Below, piece by piece: positions 17,794-26,532 of a stretch of 64,000 nt of DNA (positions are counted from its first letter, which is position 1; every line of letters starts with the position of its first letter). Source of the DNA: Chitinophaga niabensis. GTDB taxonomy: Bacteria; Bacteroidota; Bacteroidia; Chitinophagales; Chitinophagaceae. The position numbers and the translations under genes were made by a program. Where the stretch lies: assembly GCF_039545795.1 (NCBI RefSeq), contig NZ_CP154260.1, positions 2,113,001-2,177,000 of the forward strand, in the 5' to 3' direction. The notes under the pieces are model-generated. The model did no database searches. It saw nothing but the letters and a program-made list of their open reading frames with translations, and was not told the DNA's origin.

Positions 17794-19539
17794 ATGAAGA
17801 AATTATTCATTGGTGCAATAGCACTCTCATTAGCAGCAGCAGCCTGTAAAAAAACAAATGGTGACGACTTCCTGGACAAAACAGATACCGGCACCATCGA
17901 CCGCGAAAAAACATTTGCGGACAGTGCGCTGACCATGCAATTCCTGAATGGTGTATACCGCCAGTTATCTTTTGTGTATTTCCTGGACAATGGTCTTTTT
18001 GGCGGTGGACTCTGGGGTTATTCAGATATAACAGACGATTCTGAAATGCGCTGGAGCGGCAACGTAGCACAAACCGCACAGGCTTATAATTCCGCTACCT
18101 TCTCTACCGGCGCAGATTTTGCCAGGATCCGTGCAGACCACTGGACGAATCCTTACACCTGTATCCGCCGGGTGAATATCTTCCTGGCCAGTATAGACCA
18201 GGGGCCTTTATCCGAAGGCCGGAAGGTCCTGGCCAAAGCAGAGGCCAGGTTCCTGCGCGCTTACTATTACTTTCACCTGCTCCGTACACATGGTGGTATT
18301 CCGCTGATCGGAGACCGCTTATATGATCTTACAGACGATTTTAACCTGCCGCGTGCTTCTTTTGAAGAATGTGTAGCATATATCGTTAAAGAAATGGATG
18401 AAGTAGCCGCCATTCTTCCGCTGGAACAAATAGGCAGTGAATATGGCAGGCCTACAAGAGGTGCGGCCATGGCAGTAAAGGCAAAAACACTTTTCCTGGC
18501 TGCGAGCCCTTTATTCAACGGGCAGAACCTGGGAGAAACCGCAGCGCAGAAAGCCGCGCTGGGATATGCTTCCTTTGATAACGAACGCTGGAAAAAAGCC
18601 GCTGATGCTTTGAAGGCGGTAATGGACCTGGGGATCTATGAACTGGTGGAAGATAATGTTACCCGCCCCGGAAATGGTTTCTATACTACTTTCATTCAAC
18701 GGAAGAACAAAGAACAGATCTTCCTGATCATGCAGGGAAATAACAAGTTCGTGGAGTTATACCAGCTGCCTGTTTCCCGCGGAGGTAACACCTATAGTTT
18801 TCCTACACAGCAACTGGTAGATGCATTCCCGATGGCGAATGGTAAAATGATCAATGAAGCTGGTTCCGGTTATAATGCAGCCAAACCTTATGAAGGCAGA
18901 GACCCGCGCTTTTATTTATCCATCCTGTACAATGGTGCTCCCTGGTTGCTGAGGACCAGCAATAAGAAAGAGCCGGTATGGCTGTACCAGTTTGCGCCGC
19001 AGGACGGTTTGAATACAAATGCAAATGCTACCCGTACCGGTTATTTATGGCGTAAAATGATGGATGAGAATGCAGGTGGTAACTATGGCGTAGATGCCAA
19101 CCGCTGTTTGCCAGCCATCCGTTATGCAGAGATCCTGCTGAACTATGCGGAAGCCATGAATGAATACGGCGGTGCAGGAAGCGAAGTATACAATGCAGTG
19201 GAAATGATCCGCAAACGTGCCGGCCTTAATCCATACCAGTTAACCAGCGGTTTAAGCAAAGAGGCGATGAGAGATGTTATACGTAACGAAAGGAGGGTAG
19301 AGCTGGCTATGGAAGAAGGACACCGTTTCTTTGACCTATTGCGCTGGAAAGAGCTGGATAAAAAAGCAGCTGGTGAAATGTATGGCATGCGCCTTATCAA
19401 AGTAAATGAAACTACATTTACGCCGGAGCGCTTTGTTTTTGAAACTCGAACTTTCAGAAGCCCGCAGATGTATTTTATGCCTATTCCGCAACAGGAGATT
19501 AACCGCGCTCAGGCATTGATCCAAAACCCGGGCTGGTAA
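17794..19539 (+). CDS. SusD/RagB-like surface glycan-binding lipoprotein 2
   Basis: A 581-residue SusD homologue. The start at ATG 17794 gives a clean lipoprotein signal (LSLAAAACKK); the frame is open upstream inside SusC 2. Family blocks are KAEARFLRAYYYFHLLRTHGG, GAAMAVKAKTLFLAASPL and VIRNERRVELAMEEGHRFFD. It is separated from SusC 2 by 7 bp, and its stop overlaps the fucosidase start (TAATG), which implies translational coupling. Confidence 0.95.
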   Translation: MKKLFIGAIALSLAAAACKKTNGDDFLDKTDTGTIDREKTFADSALTMQFLNGVYRQLSFVYFLDNGLFGGGLWGYSDITDDSEMRWSGNVAQTAQAYNSATFSTGADFARIRADHWTNPYTCIRRVNIFLASIDQGPLSEGRKVLAKAEARFLRAYYYFHLLRTHGGIPLIGDRLYDLTDDFNLPRASFEECVAYIVKEMDEVAAILPLEQIGSEYGRPTRGAAMAVKAKTLFLAASPLFNGQNLGETAAQKAALGYASFDNERWKKAADALKAVMDLGIYELVEDNVTRPGNGFYTTFIQRKNKEQIFLIMQGNNKFVELYQLPVSRGGNTYSFPTQQLVDAFPMANGKMINEAGSGYNAAKPYEGRDPRFYLSILYNGAPWLLRTSNKKEPVWLYQFAPQDGLNTNANATRTGYLWRKMMDENAGGNYGVDANRCLPAIRYAEILLNYAEAMNEYGGAGSEVYNAVEMIRKRAGLNPYQLTSGLSKEAMRDVIRNERRVELAMEEGHRFFDLLRWKELDKKAAGEMYGMRLIKVNETTFTPERFVFETRTFRSPQMYFMPIPQQEINRAQALIQNPGW

Positions 19540-20939
19540 TGATGATGAAAACGATGAAGAATAAATTATCTGTATTGCTGTTACTGCTTACTATTTCTGC
19601 CACCGCGCAGCAAAAACTACAGTTTGGTGCACAGTACACCGGCAAAAGAACAGACGCCGCCATGAACAAATGGCGCAGCAACCGGTTCGGGCAGTTTATC
19701 CATTGGGGATTGTATGCCATTCCCGGTGGTGTATGGAATGGTAAAACGTATAACTATGCGGCGGAGTTCCTGAAGTCCAGCGCCAAGATACCTACCAGCA
19801 CCTGGGATTCCCTGATGTACCAGTTCAACCCGCTGAAGTTTAATGCTAAGGAATGGGCTAAAATGGCGAAGAAGATGGGCGCAAAGTACATGACCATCAC
19901 TACCAAACACCATGAAGGTTTCTGCCTGTGGCCTACAAAGTTCACGGAGTTCAATATCAGTCATACGCCTTACAAAAAGGATATCCTGAAAGAACTGGTG
20001 GAAGCATACAATGCGGAAGGCATTGATGTGAACTTCTATTACTCCGTACTGGACTGGCATCACCCCGACTGGCGCTATGATATCAAATCCGCAGAAGACA
20101 GTATTGCCTTCCGTAGGTTTTTGAAGTTCGCCTCGGATCAGTTGCGCGAACTGGGCACGAATTATCCCACCGTAAAAGCCTTTTGGTTTGATGGTACCTG
20201 GGATAATTCCATCAAGAAGAACGGCTGGTGGACGCTGGAAGTAGAGAAGATGCTAAAGGAAGTAACACCCGGCGCTATCGTAAACAGCCGTTTGCGTGCA
20301 GATGATTTTGGTAAAAGGCATATTGATTCCAATGGCGAATTGATGGGAGATTACGAATCCGGCTATGAACGCCGCCTCCCCAGTCCTTATAAAGACCTGC
20401 AGGTAACTAAATGGGATTGGGAGGCCTGTATGACCGTTCCCGAGAACCAGTGGGGTTATCATAAGGACTGGAGCATCAGCCACGTAAAATCACCATTAGA
20501 ACTGCTGGAGATGGTAGTACATACAACCTCCATGGGCGGCAACTTCCTCCTCAACTTTGGCCCTGCCGGAGATGGCAGCATCCGAAAAGAAGAACAGCAT
20601 ATCGCCACTGAAATCGGCGCATGGATGCAGGCAAATGGCAATGTTATCTACAATTGTGACTATGCCGGCTGGGAAAAGCAGGACTGGGGATATTATACAA
20701 AGCAGAAAGGAAGTAATACCCTCAACCTGGTAGTATTCAACATACCGGTAAGTGGATTACTGAAAATAAAAGCTCCTGCAGGTACACGCTTTAAAACCAA
20801 ACAGGGTCTTGAGGAAATAGCAAAAGACCAATACCTGTTCCACATGCCCGTACAGCTGTATAAAATACCACAGGTGATCATCCTGGAAACGGAAAGCAGC
20901 AGTGGCAGTGGAGATAAATACCAGGAAGCAAAAACATAA
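19539..20939 (+). CDS. GH29 alpha-L-fucosidase
   Basis: A 466-residue glycosidase with a signal peptide (ending ATAQ), so periplasmic or exported. The GH29 N-terminal signature is RFGQFIHWGLYAIPGG, followed by AKYMTITTKHHEGFCLW. WFDGTWD supplies the likely nucleophile Asp218. It should remove alpha-L-fucose from an oligosaccharide imported by the upstream Sus pairs. It is the only classical glycosidase inside this operon, so the backbone-degrading enzymes must be elsewhere, for example the beta-helix protein at 1-1784. The start overlaps the SusD stop by one base. Confidence 0.93.
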   Translation: MMMKTMKNKLSVLLLLLTISATAQQKLQFGAQYTGKRTDAAMNKWRSNRFGQFIHWGLYAIPGGVWNGKTYNYAAEFLKSSAKIPTSTWDSLMYQFNPLKFNAKEWAKMAKKMGAKYMTITTKHHEGFCLWPTKFTEFNISHTPYKKDILKELVEAYNAEGIDVNFYYSVLDWHHPDWRYDIKSAEDSIAFRRFLKFASDQLRELGTNYPTVKAFWFDGTWDNSIKKNGWWTLEVEKMLKEVTPGAIVNSRLRADDFGKRHIDSNGELMGDYESGYERRLPSPYKDLQVTKWDWEACMTVPENQWGYHKDWSISHVKSPLELLEMVVHTTSMGGNFLLNFGPAGDGSIRKEEQHIATEIGAWMQANGNVIYNCDYAGWEKQDWGYYTKQKGSNTLNLVVFNIPVSGLLKIKAPAGTRFKTKQGLEEIAKDQYLFHMPVQLYKIPQVIILETESSSGSGDKYQEAKT

Positions 20940-20967
20940 GGCTACTCGGTCTACTATAAATACGATA

Positions 20968-21006
20968 AGGGCTCTCCCGGAATGCGGTGCGGAGCCCTAT
21001 TCTTTT
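20968..21006 (+). terminator. Terminator closing the PUL operon
   Basis: Arms agggctc (20968-20974) and gagccct (20992-20998) enclose a partly paired loop, followed by attcttttt. The right arm overlaps the stop codon of the converging PAS gene, so it probably serves both strands. Confidence 0.85.
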
Positions 21007-22550
21007 TCCACATCCATGAAAATGGCATTACACTTATCCGCTACCTCATGCAGGATGCCGTCCATTTCTTTGGCAATTTTTTCTACGTATTCCAGTAACG
21101 GCAGATTCTCGGGGTCTGCAAAGTTTTCTTTGTTCAATAAACCAACTACACCCAGCATAGAGGCAACCGGCCGCCGCATGCCATGGGAACTCATGTGTGC
21201 CACTTTCTGCAGTTCTTCTATGTAGTTTTTCTTATCTTCAATATCCTGCATAGCACCGATCACCCTGGCGGGCTGATCGTCTTCATTATAGAGCACATAC
21301 CCTCTGTCGTTTACATACCTGTATTCTCCCTCTGCATTCTTAAAACGATATTCCACTTCCCAGTGTTTCAGCCGGGTTCTGATCACTTCTTCCAGCGTGA
21401 ATACCGCTTTTGCATAATCATCCGGATGCACCATTTTCTTCCACCATGAAACATTGTCATCCACCTCCTCATAGCCGAATAATTCTTTTAAATTGGCATT
21501 CCAGATCACTTTGTTTGTGGTCAGATCCCAATCCCAGACCACATCATTCGTAGCCAGGGATACTATCTCATATCGCTCCACGGCTTTTTTAAGCTGGATC
21601 TCCTGCTGTTTCCTTTCCGTGATGTCTCTTGCAAAACATGCCACACCGGTTATTTTTCCCTCAACAGCAATAGGATTGAAGGTGATCTCTGCATATGCCA
21701 TACCAAAACCCTCCAGTTCCCTGGCTTCCTCAATCACCTGCTTCTCCCCCCGCAAGCCTTTATCATAGAAATCCCTCCAGCGGAGATAATCGCTTTCAGT
21801 TTCCACTTTGGTTAAATTATCTCCTACTTCGAGCTTTACGCCCATGAAATTTTGAATGGTATTTTGAAATGGATTATTAAAGGCAATGAATTGTTTGTCC
21901 GCACTTACCGCCCAGATCAGGTCTTCCGTACTGTTGATAATAGTGTTCAGTAATTTCTCCTGCTGTACCAGTGCCTCCTCCGCCAGGTATTTATCTGTAA
22001 CATCCCAGATACTTACCACTTCCGCTTCTTTTCCATTATAGGAAGTACCAAAGGATTGTATCTGTATGTACATTAAAGTGCCATCCTTTTTCAGGTGCCG
22101 CCAGGTACCATCGGTGTGAAACCCTTCCGAATAGGCTGCCTGATTATTGAGGATCTTGATAATGTCTTCTTCAGGGCGGATGTCCAGTATCGTCATGCGC
22201 ATGAATTCTTCCATGGTGTAACCGTAGATATTCAGCGCGGCATCATTCACTTTCAGGAACCGCAGATCATTTCTGTCGTAGATCCACATGGCATGAGGGC
22301 TTTCTTTAAAGATCCGGATATAGGCTTTCTCAGAATGATGTAAAGAAGTAATGTATTTATTCAGTAGCCAGTATAAGAGCAGGCCGTTAATAGAAATAAA
22401 AACGATCCCTTTCAGGAAGTGACCATGCCAGAAAAGCGTCGGAATACGTTCGGCAAGGGAGCGCAGCAGGGATTCCGTTGTGAGGAGCCATATAATACCA
22501 AATATTATAAAGATCATCACCGTCCTAAGCGGAGAGAAAAGGTTGATCAT
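20997..22550 (-). CDS. Membrane-anchored triple-PAS sensor with HisKA-like tail
   Basis: A 517-residue protein with two N-terminal membrane helices (~8-28 and ~45-66), then three PAS domains (~75-190, ~195-320 and ~330-440; ends marked by VSIWDVTDKY, ARDITERK and VIGAMQDIEDKK). The C-terminal ~75 residues carry a HisKA-like helix pair (VAHMSSHGMRRPVASMLG), but the ATP-binding HATPase_c domain is missing. It may therefore be a dimerising or phosphotransfer partner that needs another kinase, a layout I associate with other Chitinophagaceae PAS proteins. It converges on the fucosidase gene. Confidence 0.8.
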   Translation of the reverse strand: MINLFSPLRTVMIFIIFGIIWLLTTESLLRSLAERIPTLFWHGHFLKGIVFISINGLLLYWLLNKYITSLHHSEKAYIRIFKESPHAMWIYDRNDLRFLKVNDAALNIYGYTMEEFMRMTILDIRPEEDIIKILNNQAAYSEGFHTDGTWRHLKKDGTLMYIQIQSFGTSYNGKEAEVVSIWDVTDKYLAEEALVQQEKLLNTIINSTEDLIWAVSADKQFIAFNNPFQNTIQNFMGVKLEVGDNLTKVETESDYLRWRDFYDKGLRGEKQVIEEARELEGFGMAYAEITFNPIAVEGKITGVACFARDITERKQQEIQLKKAVERYEIVSLATNDVVWDWDLTTNKVIWNANLKELFGYEEVDDNVSWWKKMVHPDDYAKAVFTLEEVIRTRLKHWEVEYRFKNAEGEYRYVNDRGYVLYNEDDQPARVIGAMQDIEDKKNYIEELQKVAHMSSHGMRRPVASMLGVVGLLNKENFADPENLPLLEYVEKIAKEMDGILHEVADKCNAIFMDVEKE

Positions 22551-22682
22551 ACATGGTGTGTTTCAGTTGCGGTTCGGTTACTTTACTCAAAGTAGTAAAA
22601 AAAAATGAGTCTCTGCCCGGCCATGCTACCTAAATATTTAAAAATGATGTATCTTATTAGCTCCTCAAAAAACCCTTTCGTT

Positions 22683-23783
22683 ATGACACATTCCCGTAGA
22701 AAATTCATTCAGTATTCAGCAGTAATGGGGGCATCCGCATTTGCCTCACCGCTGGCAGGACTGGCCATGCCATGGCAGCAACGCAAACTGGGTATCGCAC
22801 TGGTAGGCCTTGGCGGCTATGCCACCAACCAACTGGCACCCGCACTGCAGCAAACACAAAATATTGAACTGCGCGGCATTGTTACCGGCACGCCTTCTAA
22901 GATCCCTGTATGGGTGGAGAAGTACAAGATCCAGGACAAAAACATCTACAACTACGAAAACTTCGATAAGATCGTTGATAATAAGGACATTGATGTGGTG
23001 TACATCGTACTGCCCAATTCCATGCACGCAGAATATACTATCCGTGCCGCAAAAGCAGGAAAACATGTGATCTGCGAAAAACCAATGGCAGTGAGTGTGA
23101 AAGAAGGGCAGGCCATGATCGATGCCTGTAAAAAAGCGAACCGCCAACTGGCGATAGGATACCGGCTGCATTACGACCCATTCCATCTTGAAATGATGCG
23201 GCTCACCAGGGAGAAAGTATTCGGGAAAGTAAAACTCGTAGAAGCCAGCGATGGTTTCAGGGCAGGCGATCCCAATCAATGGCGGCTGAAACATGCTTTA
23301 TCCGGCGGCGGGCCTTTAATGGATGTAGGTATTTATGCCATCCAGGGCGCCCGTTACACAGTAGGGGAAGAGCCGATATATGTAACGGCGCAGGAGTTCC
23401 CGAAAACAGAGCCGGAGAAGTTTAAGGATGTTGAAGAGTCACTCGCATGGCAGCTGTATTTCCCCAGCGGTGCTATTGCCAATTCCTTTTCTACGTATGT
23501 CACCGGCGTGAACCGTTTATATGCTGCAGCGGAAGGCGGATGGTATGAAGTGAACAATGCATATGGCTACAGGGGCCAGCAGGGCCGTACCAGCAAAGGC
23601 CCTATGGAGATCACACCTATCAATCAGCAGGCCGCGCACATGGATGGAGTGGCCAAAGCGATATTAGAGAACCGGCCGAACAATGTACCGGGTGAAGAAG
23701 GGCTGCGGGATATGAAAGTGATAGAAGGTATTTATGAAGCCATCTCCAGCGGTAAAAAAGTGAAATTAGATCTGCTCAAATAG
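22683..23783 (+). CDS. Tat-exported Gfo/Idh/MocA-family oxidoreductase
   Basis: I set the start at ATG 22683, which begins a twin-arginine signal (SRRKFIQ plus a hydrophobic stretch); the frame is open to 22605. A Rossmann motif (LVGLGGYA) and the family's CEKPMA are followed by the alpha/beta C-terminal domain (SGGGPLMDVGIYAIQGARY). The family oxidises or epimerises sugars with a tightly bound NAD(P); periplasmic members resemble glucose-fructose oxidoreductase. The closeness to the PUL suggests action on a released sugar or glycoside, but this is inference. Its 3' end overlaps the converging phosphoesterase gene by 18 bp. Confidence 0.85.
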   Translation: MTHSRRKFIQYSAVMGASAFASPLAGLAMPWQQRKLGIALVGLGGYATNQLAPALQQTQNIELRGIVTGTPSKIPVWVEKYKIQDKNIYNYENFDKIVDNKDIDVVYIVLPNSMHAEYTIRAAKAGKHVICEKPMAVSVKEGQAMIDACKKANRQLAIGYRLHYDPFHLEMMRLTREKVFGKVKLVEASDGFRAGDPNQWRLKHALSGGGPLMDVGIYAIQGARYTVGEEPIYVTAQEFPKTEPEKFKDVEESLAWQLYFPSGAIANSFSTYVTGVNRLYAAAEGGWYEVNNAYGYRGQQGRTSKGPMEITPINQQAAHMDGVAKAILENRPNNVPGEEGLRDMKVIEGIYEAISSGKKVKLDLLK

Positions 23784-24848
23784 ATAATAGAGCGGTGATT
23801 CTTCCAGTACTTTCCTGGCGCCGTCCTCCCATTTGATCAGGCGGATGAAACCATCTGTTATTTCAATGCCGGTAATATCCCCGTCACTGAAACAACAACA
23901 GCCTGTATTAAAGTAGGTGGGCTGCGCCATTGTTTTTATCAGCACTTTCCCTTCATATTCCTTTTTGCGTTTGGCAAGGGAGTCCTGTAAAGCACTAATC
24001 AGGGCCTCATCCTGATCCTTCGTGGCTTTTTCCAGTTGTTTCGTAAGCCGGTCTATATGATCGAGGGAAACAAATACGGGTTTGTGTGTATGCCCTGAAA
24101 TAAGGAAGGTGTTCTTCGCCTGCAGCGTCCATTCATACATCACAATATTATGCAGGTCTACCAGGTCAAAGGAATCTGATACGGTATCCATGCGGATGTC
24201 CAGCAAACGTTGAATGGGCGTCCAGACAGCAGCTACAAACCATTTGGAAAAAGCATTCCCGTCACTGCGCTGATCTCCCTGGTGGCCATGGGTGAGGAAG
24301 ATGTCGAAAGTTTTGTTGTTATAAGGCATCTGGAGGATCATGCCTTCATAGATCTTTAGTTTATCGCCGAAGATGGGTTTCAGGAATTGATTCCGGGGAA
24401 TGAGGTAATTCCATTCCAGGTCGTGATTCCCGAAGATGCGGTAATAACGGTCTTTCTGAAGGAATTTTGCCTCTTCCAGTAAGGTTAAACGGTTCTTTTC
24501 TATCACTTTGGAAGGGGTGCTTTCCCATAATTCCTCACAGTCCCCCAGGTTAATAAGCGTATATTCCTCATTGTAGTAGTACTGAAGGGCTTTCATGTAG
24601 TTTTCTTCCGCTATCATAAAATCATCCGCAGCATCTTTTGCACCTTTATGCTGATCTGAAAGGATAATGTAACGCGCGCTCTCCGGATGGCAGGAGAGGA
24701 GCGGGCCCTTATCCTGCTTGCCTTTCAGGATATCCTGCTGTAATTGCGTGAGATTACTGAAAACAGCTTTGCTTTCAGGCCGGGATGATAATTTGTTGGC
24801 GAGCCAGATAACCGGTTTCCGGAATATTATTTGCAGTACTTTCTTCAA
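23766..24848 (-). CDS. Calcineurin-like metallophosphoesterase
   Basis: A 360-residue protein carrying the dimetal phosphoesterase motifs in order: SDQHKG (DxH), LGDCEELWE (GDxxE), FGNHDLEW (GNHD), THGHQGD and ISGHTHKP (GHxH). The N-terminus is amphipathic rather than a signal peptide, so it is probably cytosolic or peripherally membrane-bound. The substrate is unknown; UDP-diacylglucosamine hydrolases share the broad motif order, but the length and extra segments differ. It is divergent from the amidase gene, with only 36 bp between start codons. Confidence 0.85.
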   Translation of the reverse strand: MKKVLQIIFRKPVIWLANKLSSRPESKAVFSNLTQLQQDILKGKQDKGPLLSCHPESARYIILSDQHKGAKDAADDFMIAEENYMKALQYYYNEEYTLINLGDCEELWESTPSKVIEKNRLTLLEEAKFLQKDRYYRIFGNHDLEWNYLIPRNQFLKPIFGDKLKIYEGMILQMPYNNKTFDIFLTHGHQGDQRSDGNAFSKWFVAAVWTPIQRLLDIRMDTVSDSFDLVDLHNIVMYEWTLQAKNTFLISGHTHKPVFVSLDHIDRLTKQLEKATKDQDEALISALQDSLAKRKKEYEGKVLIKTMAQPTYFNTGCCCFSDGDITGIEITDGFIRLIKWEDGARKVLEESPLYYLFEQI

Positions 24849-24870
24849 TCTGATAAAGATAGGGATTTCT

Positions 24871-24878
24871 TATATTTG
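24871..24878 (+). promoter_or_regulatory. TAnnTTTG -7 element before the amidase gene
   Basis: TATATTTG lies 6 bp upstream of ATG 24885 in a 36-bp divergent gap, implying a leader of only a few bases. No clear -33 TTTG is present. Confidence 0.5.
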
Positions 24879-24884
24879 AGAACA

Positions 24885-25709
24885 ATGGGAAAACAGAACA
24901 AATGGCTGATCATAACCATGATCGTTTCGATCTGTGGTTGTGCGCCGCAACCTTACAAGGTTACCAACAAAGTTTACCGCAAGCAGGCAAAAGCACTGTC
25001 TGGTGTGATACGGCAGGAGCCGGGCAATATTCCGGTGAATGCAGTGCCTGCAACAGACTGGTGGGCTGGTACCACTAACTTCAACCTGCGGAAGCCTAAT
25101 TTAGTGATCATTCACCATACTGCCCAGAACTCCTGTGAACAAACCCTGCGCACTTTTACGCTGGAACGTACGCAGGTAAGCGCGCATTATGTGATCTGCA
25201 GGAACGGTACCATTCATCATATGCTGAACGACTACCTGCGTGCCTGGCATGGCGGTGTATCCAAATGGGGCAGTATAACAGACATTAATTCATCTTCTAT
25301 CGGCATTGAGCTGGATAATAACGGCAGCGAGCCCTTTGACTCCATGCAGATCCGCAGCCTGATCGTATTGCTGGATACTCTCAAACACCGCTATAATATC
25401 CCGGCAGATAATTTCATCGGCCATGGAGATATTGCGCCTAAACGAAAGGTAGACCCGAGTGTACTTTTCCCCTGGGAGCAACTGGCGCAAAAAGGTTTTG
25501 GGATCTGGTACGGGGATACCACCAATATACAGGTCCCGGAGCCTTTCAGCGTGCCGATGGCATTGCGGCTGGTGGGATATGATGTGAAGGATACAACAGA
25601 GGCGGTGCAGGCCTTTAAACGGCATTTTATCCCGGCTGATTCCCTCAGTACCAAAGGTCAGCTGGATGGGCCGGGGCGAAAGATATTATATAGCATTATT
25701 AACAGGTAA
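24885..25709 (+). CDS. Lipoprotein N-acetylmuramoyl-L-alanine amidase (Amidase_2/PGRP fold)
   Basis: A 274-residue protein with a lipoprotein signal (ICGC; lipidated Cys19) and an Amidase_2 domain (~70-205): VIIHHTAQNS with a zinc His at 77 or 78, SAHYVICRNGTIHHM, AWHGGVSKWG, SIGIELDNNG and the second His site GHGDIAPKRKVDP. It should cleave the bond between MurNAc and L-Ala in peptidoglycan fragments from the periplasmic face, for wall turnover or recycling. The C-terminal ~60 residues look like a small peptidoglycan-binding-like helical region. A terminator follows the stop. Confidence 0.88.
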   Translation: MGKQNKWLIITMIVSICGCAPQPYKVTNKVYRKQAKALSGVIRQEPGNIPVNAVPATDWWAGTTNFNLRKPNLVIIHHTAQNSCEQTLRTFTLERTQVSAHYVICRNGTIHHMLNDYLRAWHGGVSKWGSITDINSSSIGIELDNNGSEPFDSMQIRSLIVLLDTLKHRYNIPADNFIGHGDIAPKRKVDPSVLFPWEQLAQKGFGIWYGDTTNIQVPEPFSVPMALRLVGYDVKDTTEAVQAFKRHFIPADSLSTKGQLDGPGRKILYSIINR

Positions 25710-25711
25710 AG

Positions 25712-25731
25712 AAGCCCTTCGGGGCTTTTTT
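25712..25731 (+). terminator. Terminator after the amidase gene
   Basis: The hairpin gccc-ttcg-gggc is followed by six T residues, directly after the amidase stop codon. Confidence 0.9.
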
Positions 25732-25761
25732 ACTTATATTGCAAGCGCAACTTTGATAAAA

Positions 25762-26532
25762 ATGTCGATGATCAACATAGCAGAACGCCACAAATTTATC
25801 CTTAGCAAACTTTATGAGAAAGGTTATGTGAACGTAGTGGAGCTGTGTAAAGAATTAGATGTTTCAGGGGTTACTATCCGTAAAGACCTGAAACTGCTGG
25901 AAGATAAATCCCTGTTATACCGCTCTCACGGCGGAGCTACCGTACAGAACCCCTATACGAACGATAAGCCTGTGAATGAAAAGGAGAAGATCCGGCGGGA
26001 AGAAAAGAACAATATCGGTAAAGCTGCCGCATCCCTCATTGTTCCGGGAGATGCTATCATCATTGCTTCGGGTACCACCGTACTGGCACTGGCCAAACAC
26101 ATACAGCCCCGGGGCCCGCTCATGATCATTACTTCTGCCTTACATGTAGCCCTGGAGCTGAACCGTTTTCATGATATTGAAATATTGCAGCTGGGCGGTG
26201 TGATCCGCAACAATTCCTCTTCCGTGGCAGGTTCCTATGCAGAGAAGATCCTCAGCGATTTTTCCTGTAGTAAACTGTTCCTGGGAGTAGATGGGATTGA
26301 TGTAGAGTTCGGCCTTACCACCACCAATATCGGCGAAGCACATCTTAACCAGCAAATGATGGCGGCTGCACAGAAAACCATCGTACTCGCGGATTCTTCC
26401 AAGTTCGGAAAACGCGGTTTCGGCAGAATATGCCGTTTGGAAGATGTGGACCAGATCATTACCGATAAAGGTATCTCAGAGCACATGGTGAAGGTGCTGG
26501 AAGATATGGGTATTGAAGTGGTGATCGTGTAA
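25762..26532 (+). CDS. DeoR-family sugar-phosphate-responsive repressor
   Basis: I set the start at ATG 25762 (or ATG 25768), downstream of the terminator; the frame is open to 25666. It has an N-terminal DeoR helix-turn-helix (VVELCKELDVSGVTIRKDL with the RSHGGA signature) and a DeoRC phosphosugar-sensing domain (IASGTTVLALAKHI, LGVDGIDVEFGLTT, VLADSSKFGKRG). DeoR proteins usually control sugar catabolic genes and release DNA on binding a phosphosugar. Its targets are unknown; it converges with the sialidase-like operon with no gap between the stop codons. Confidence 0.92.
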   Translation: MSMINIAERHKFILSKLYEKGYVNVVELCKELDVSGVTIRKDLKLLEDKSLLYRSHGGATVQNPYTNDKPVNEKEKIRREEKNNIGKAAASLIVPGDAIIIASGTTVLALAKHIQPRGPLMIITSALHVALELNRFHDIEILQLGGVIRNNSSSVAGSYAEKILSDFSCSKLFLGVDGIDVEFGLTTTNIGEAHLNQQMMAAAQKTIVLADSSKFGKRGFGRICRLEDVDQIITDKGISEHMVKVLEDMGIEVVIV

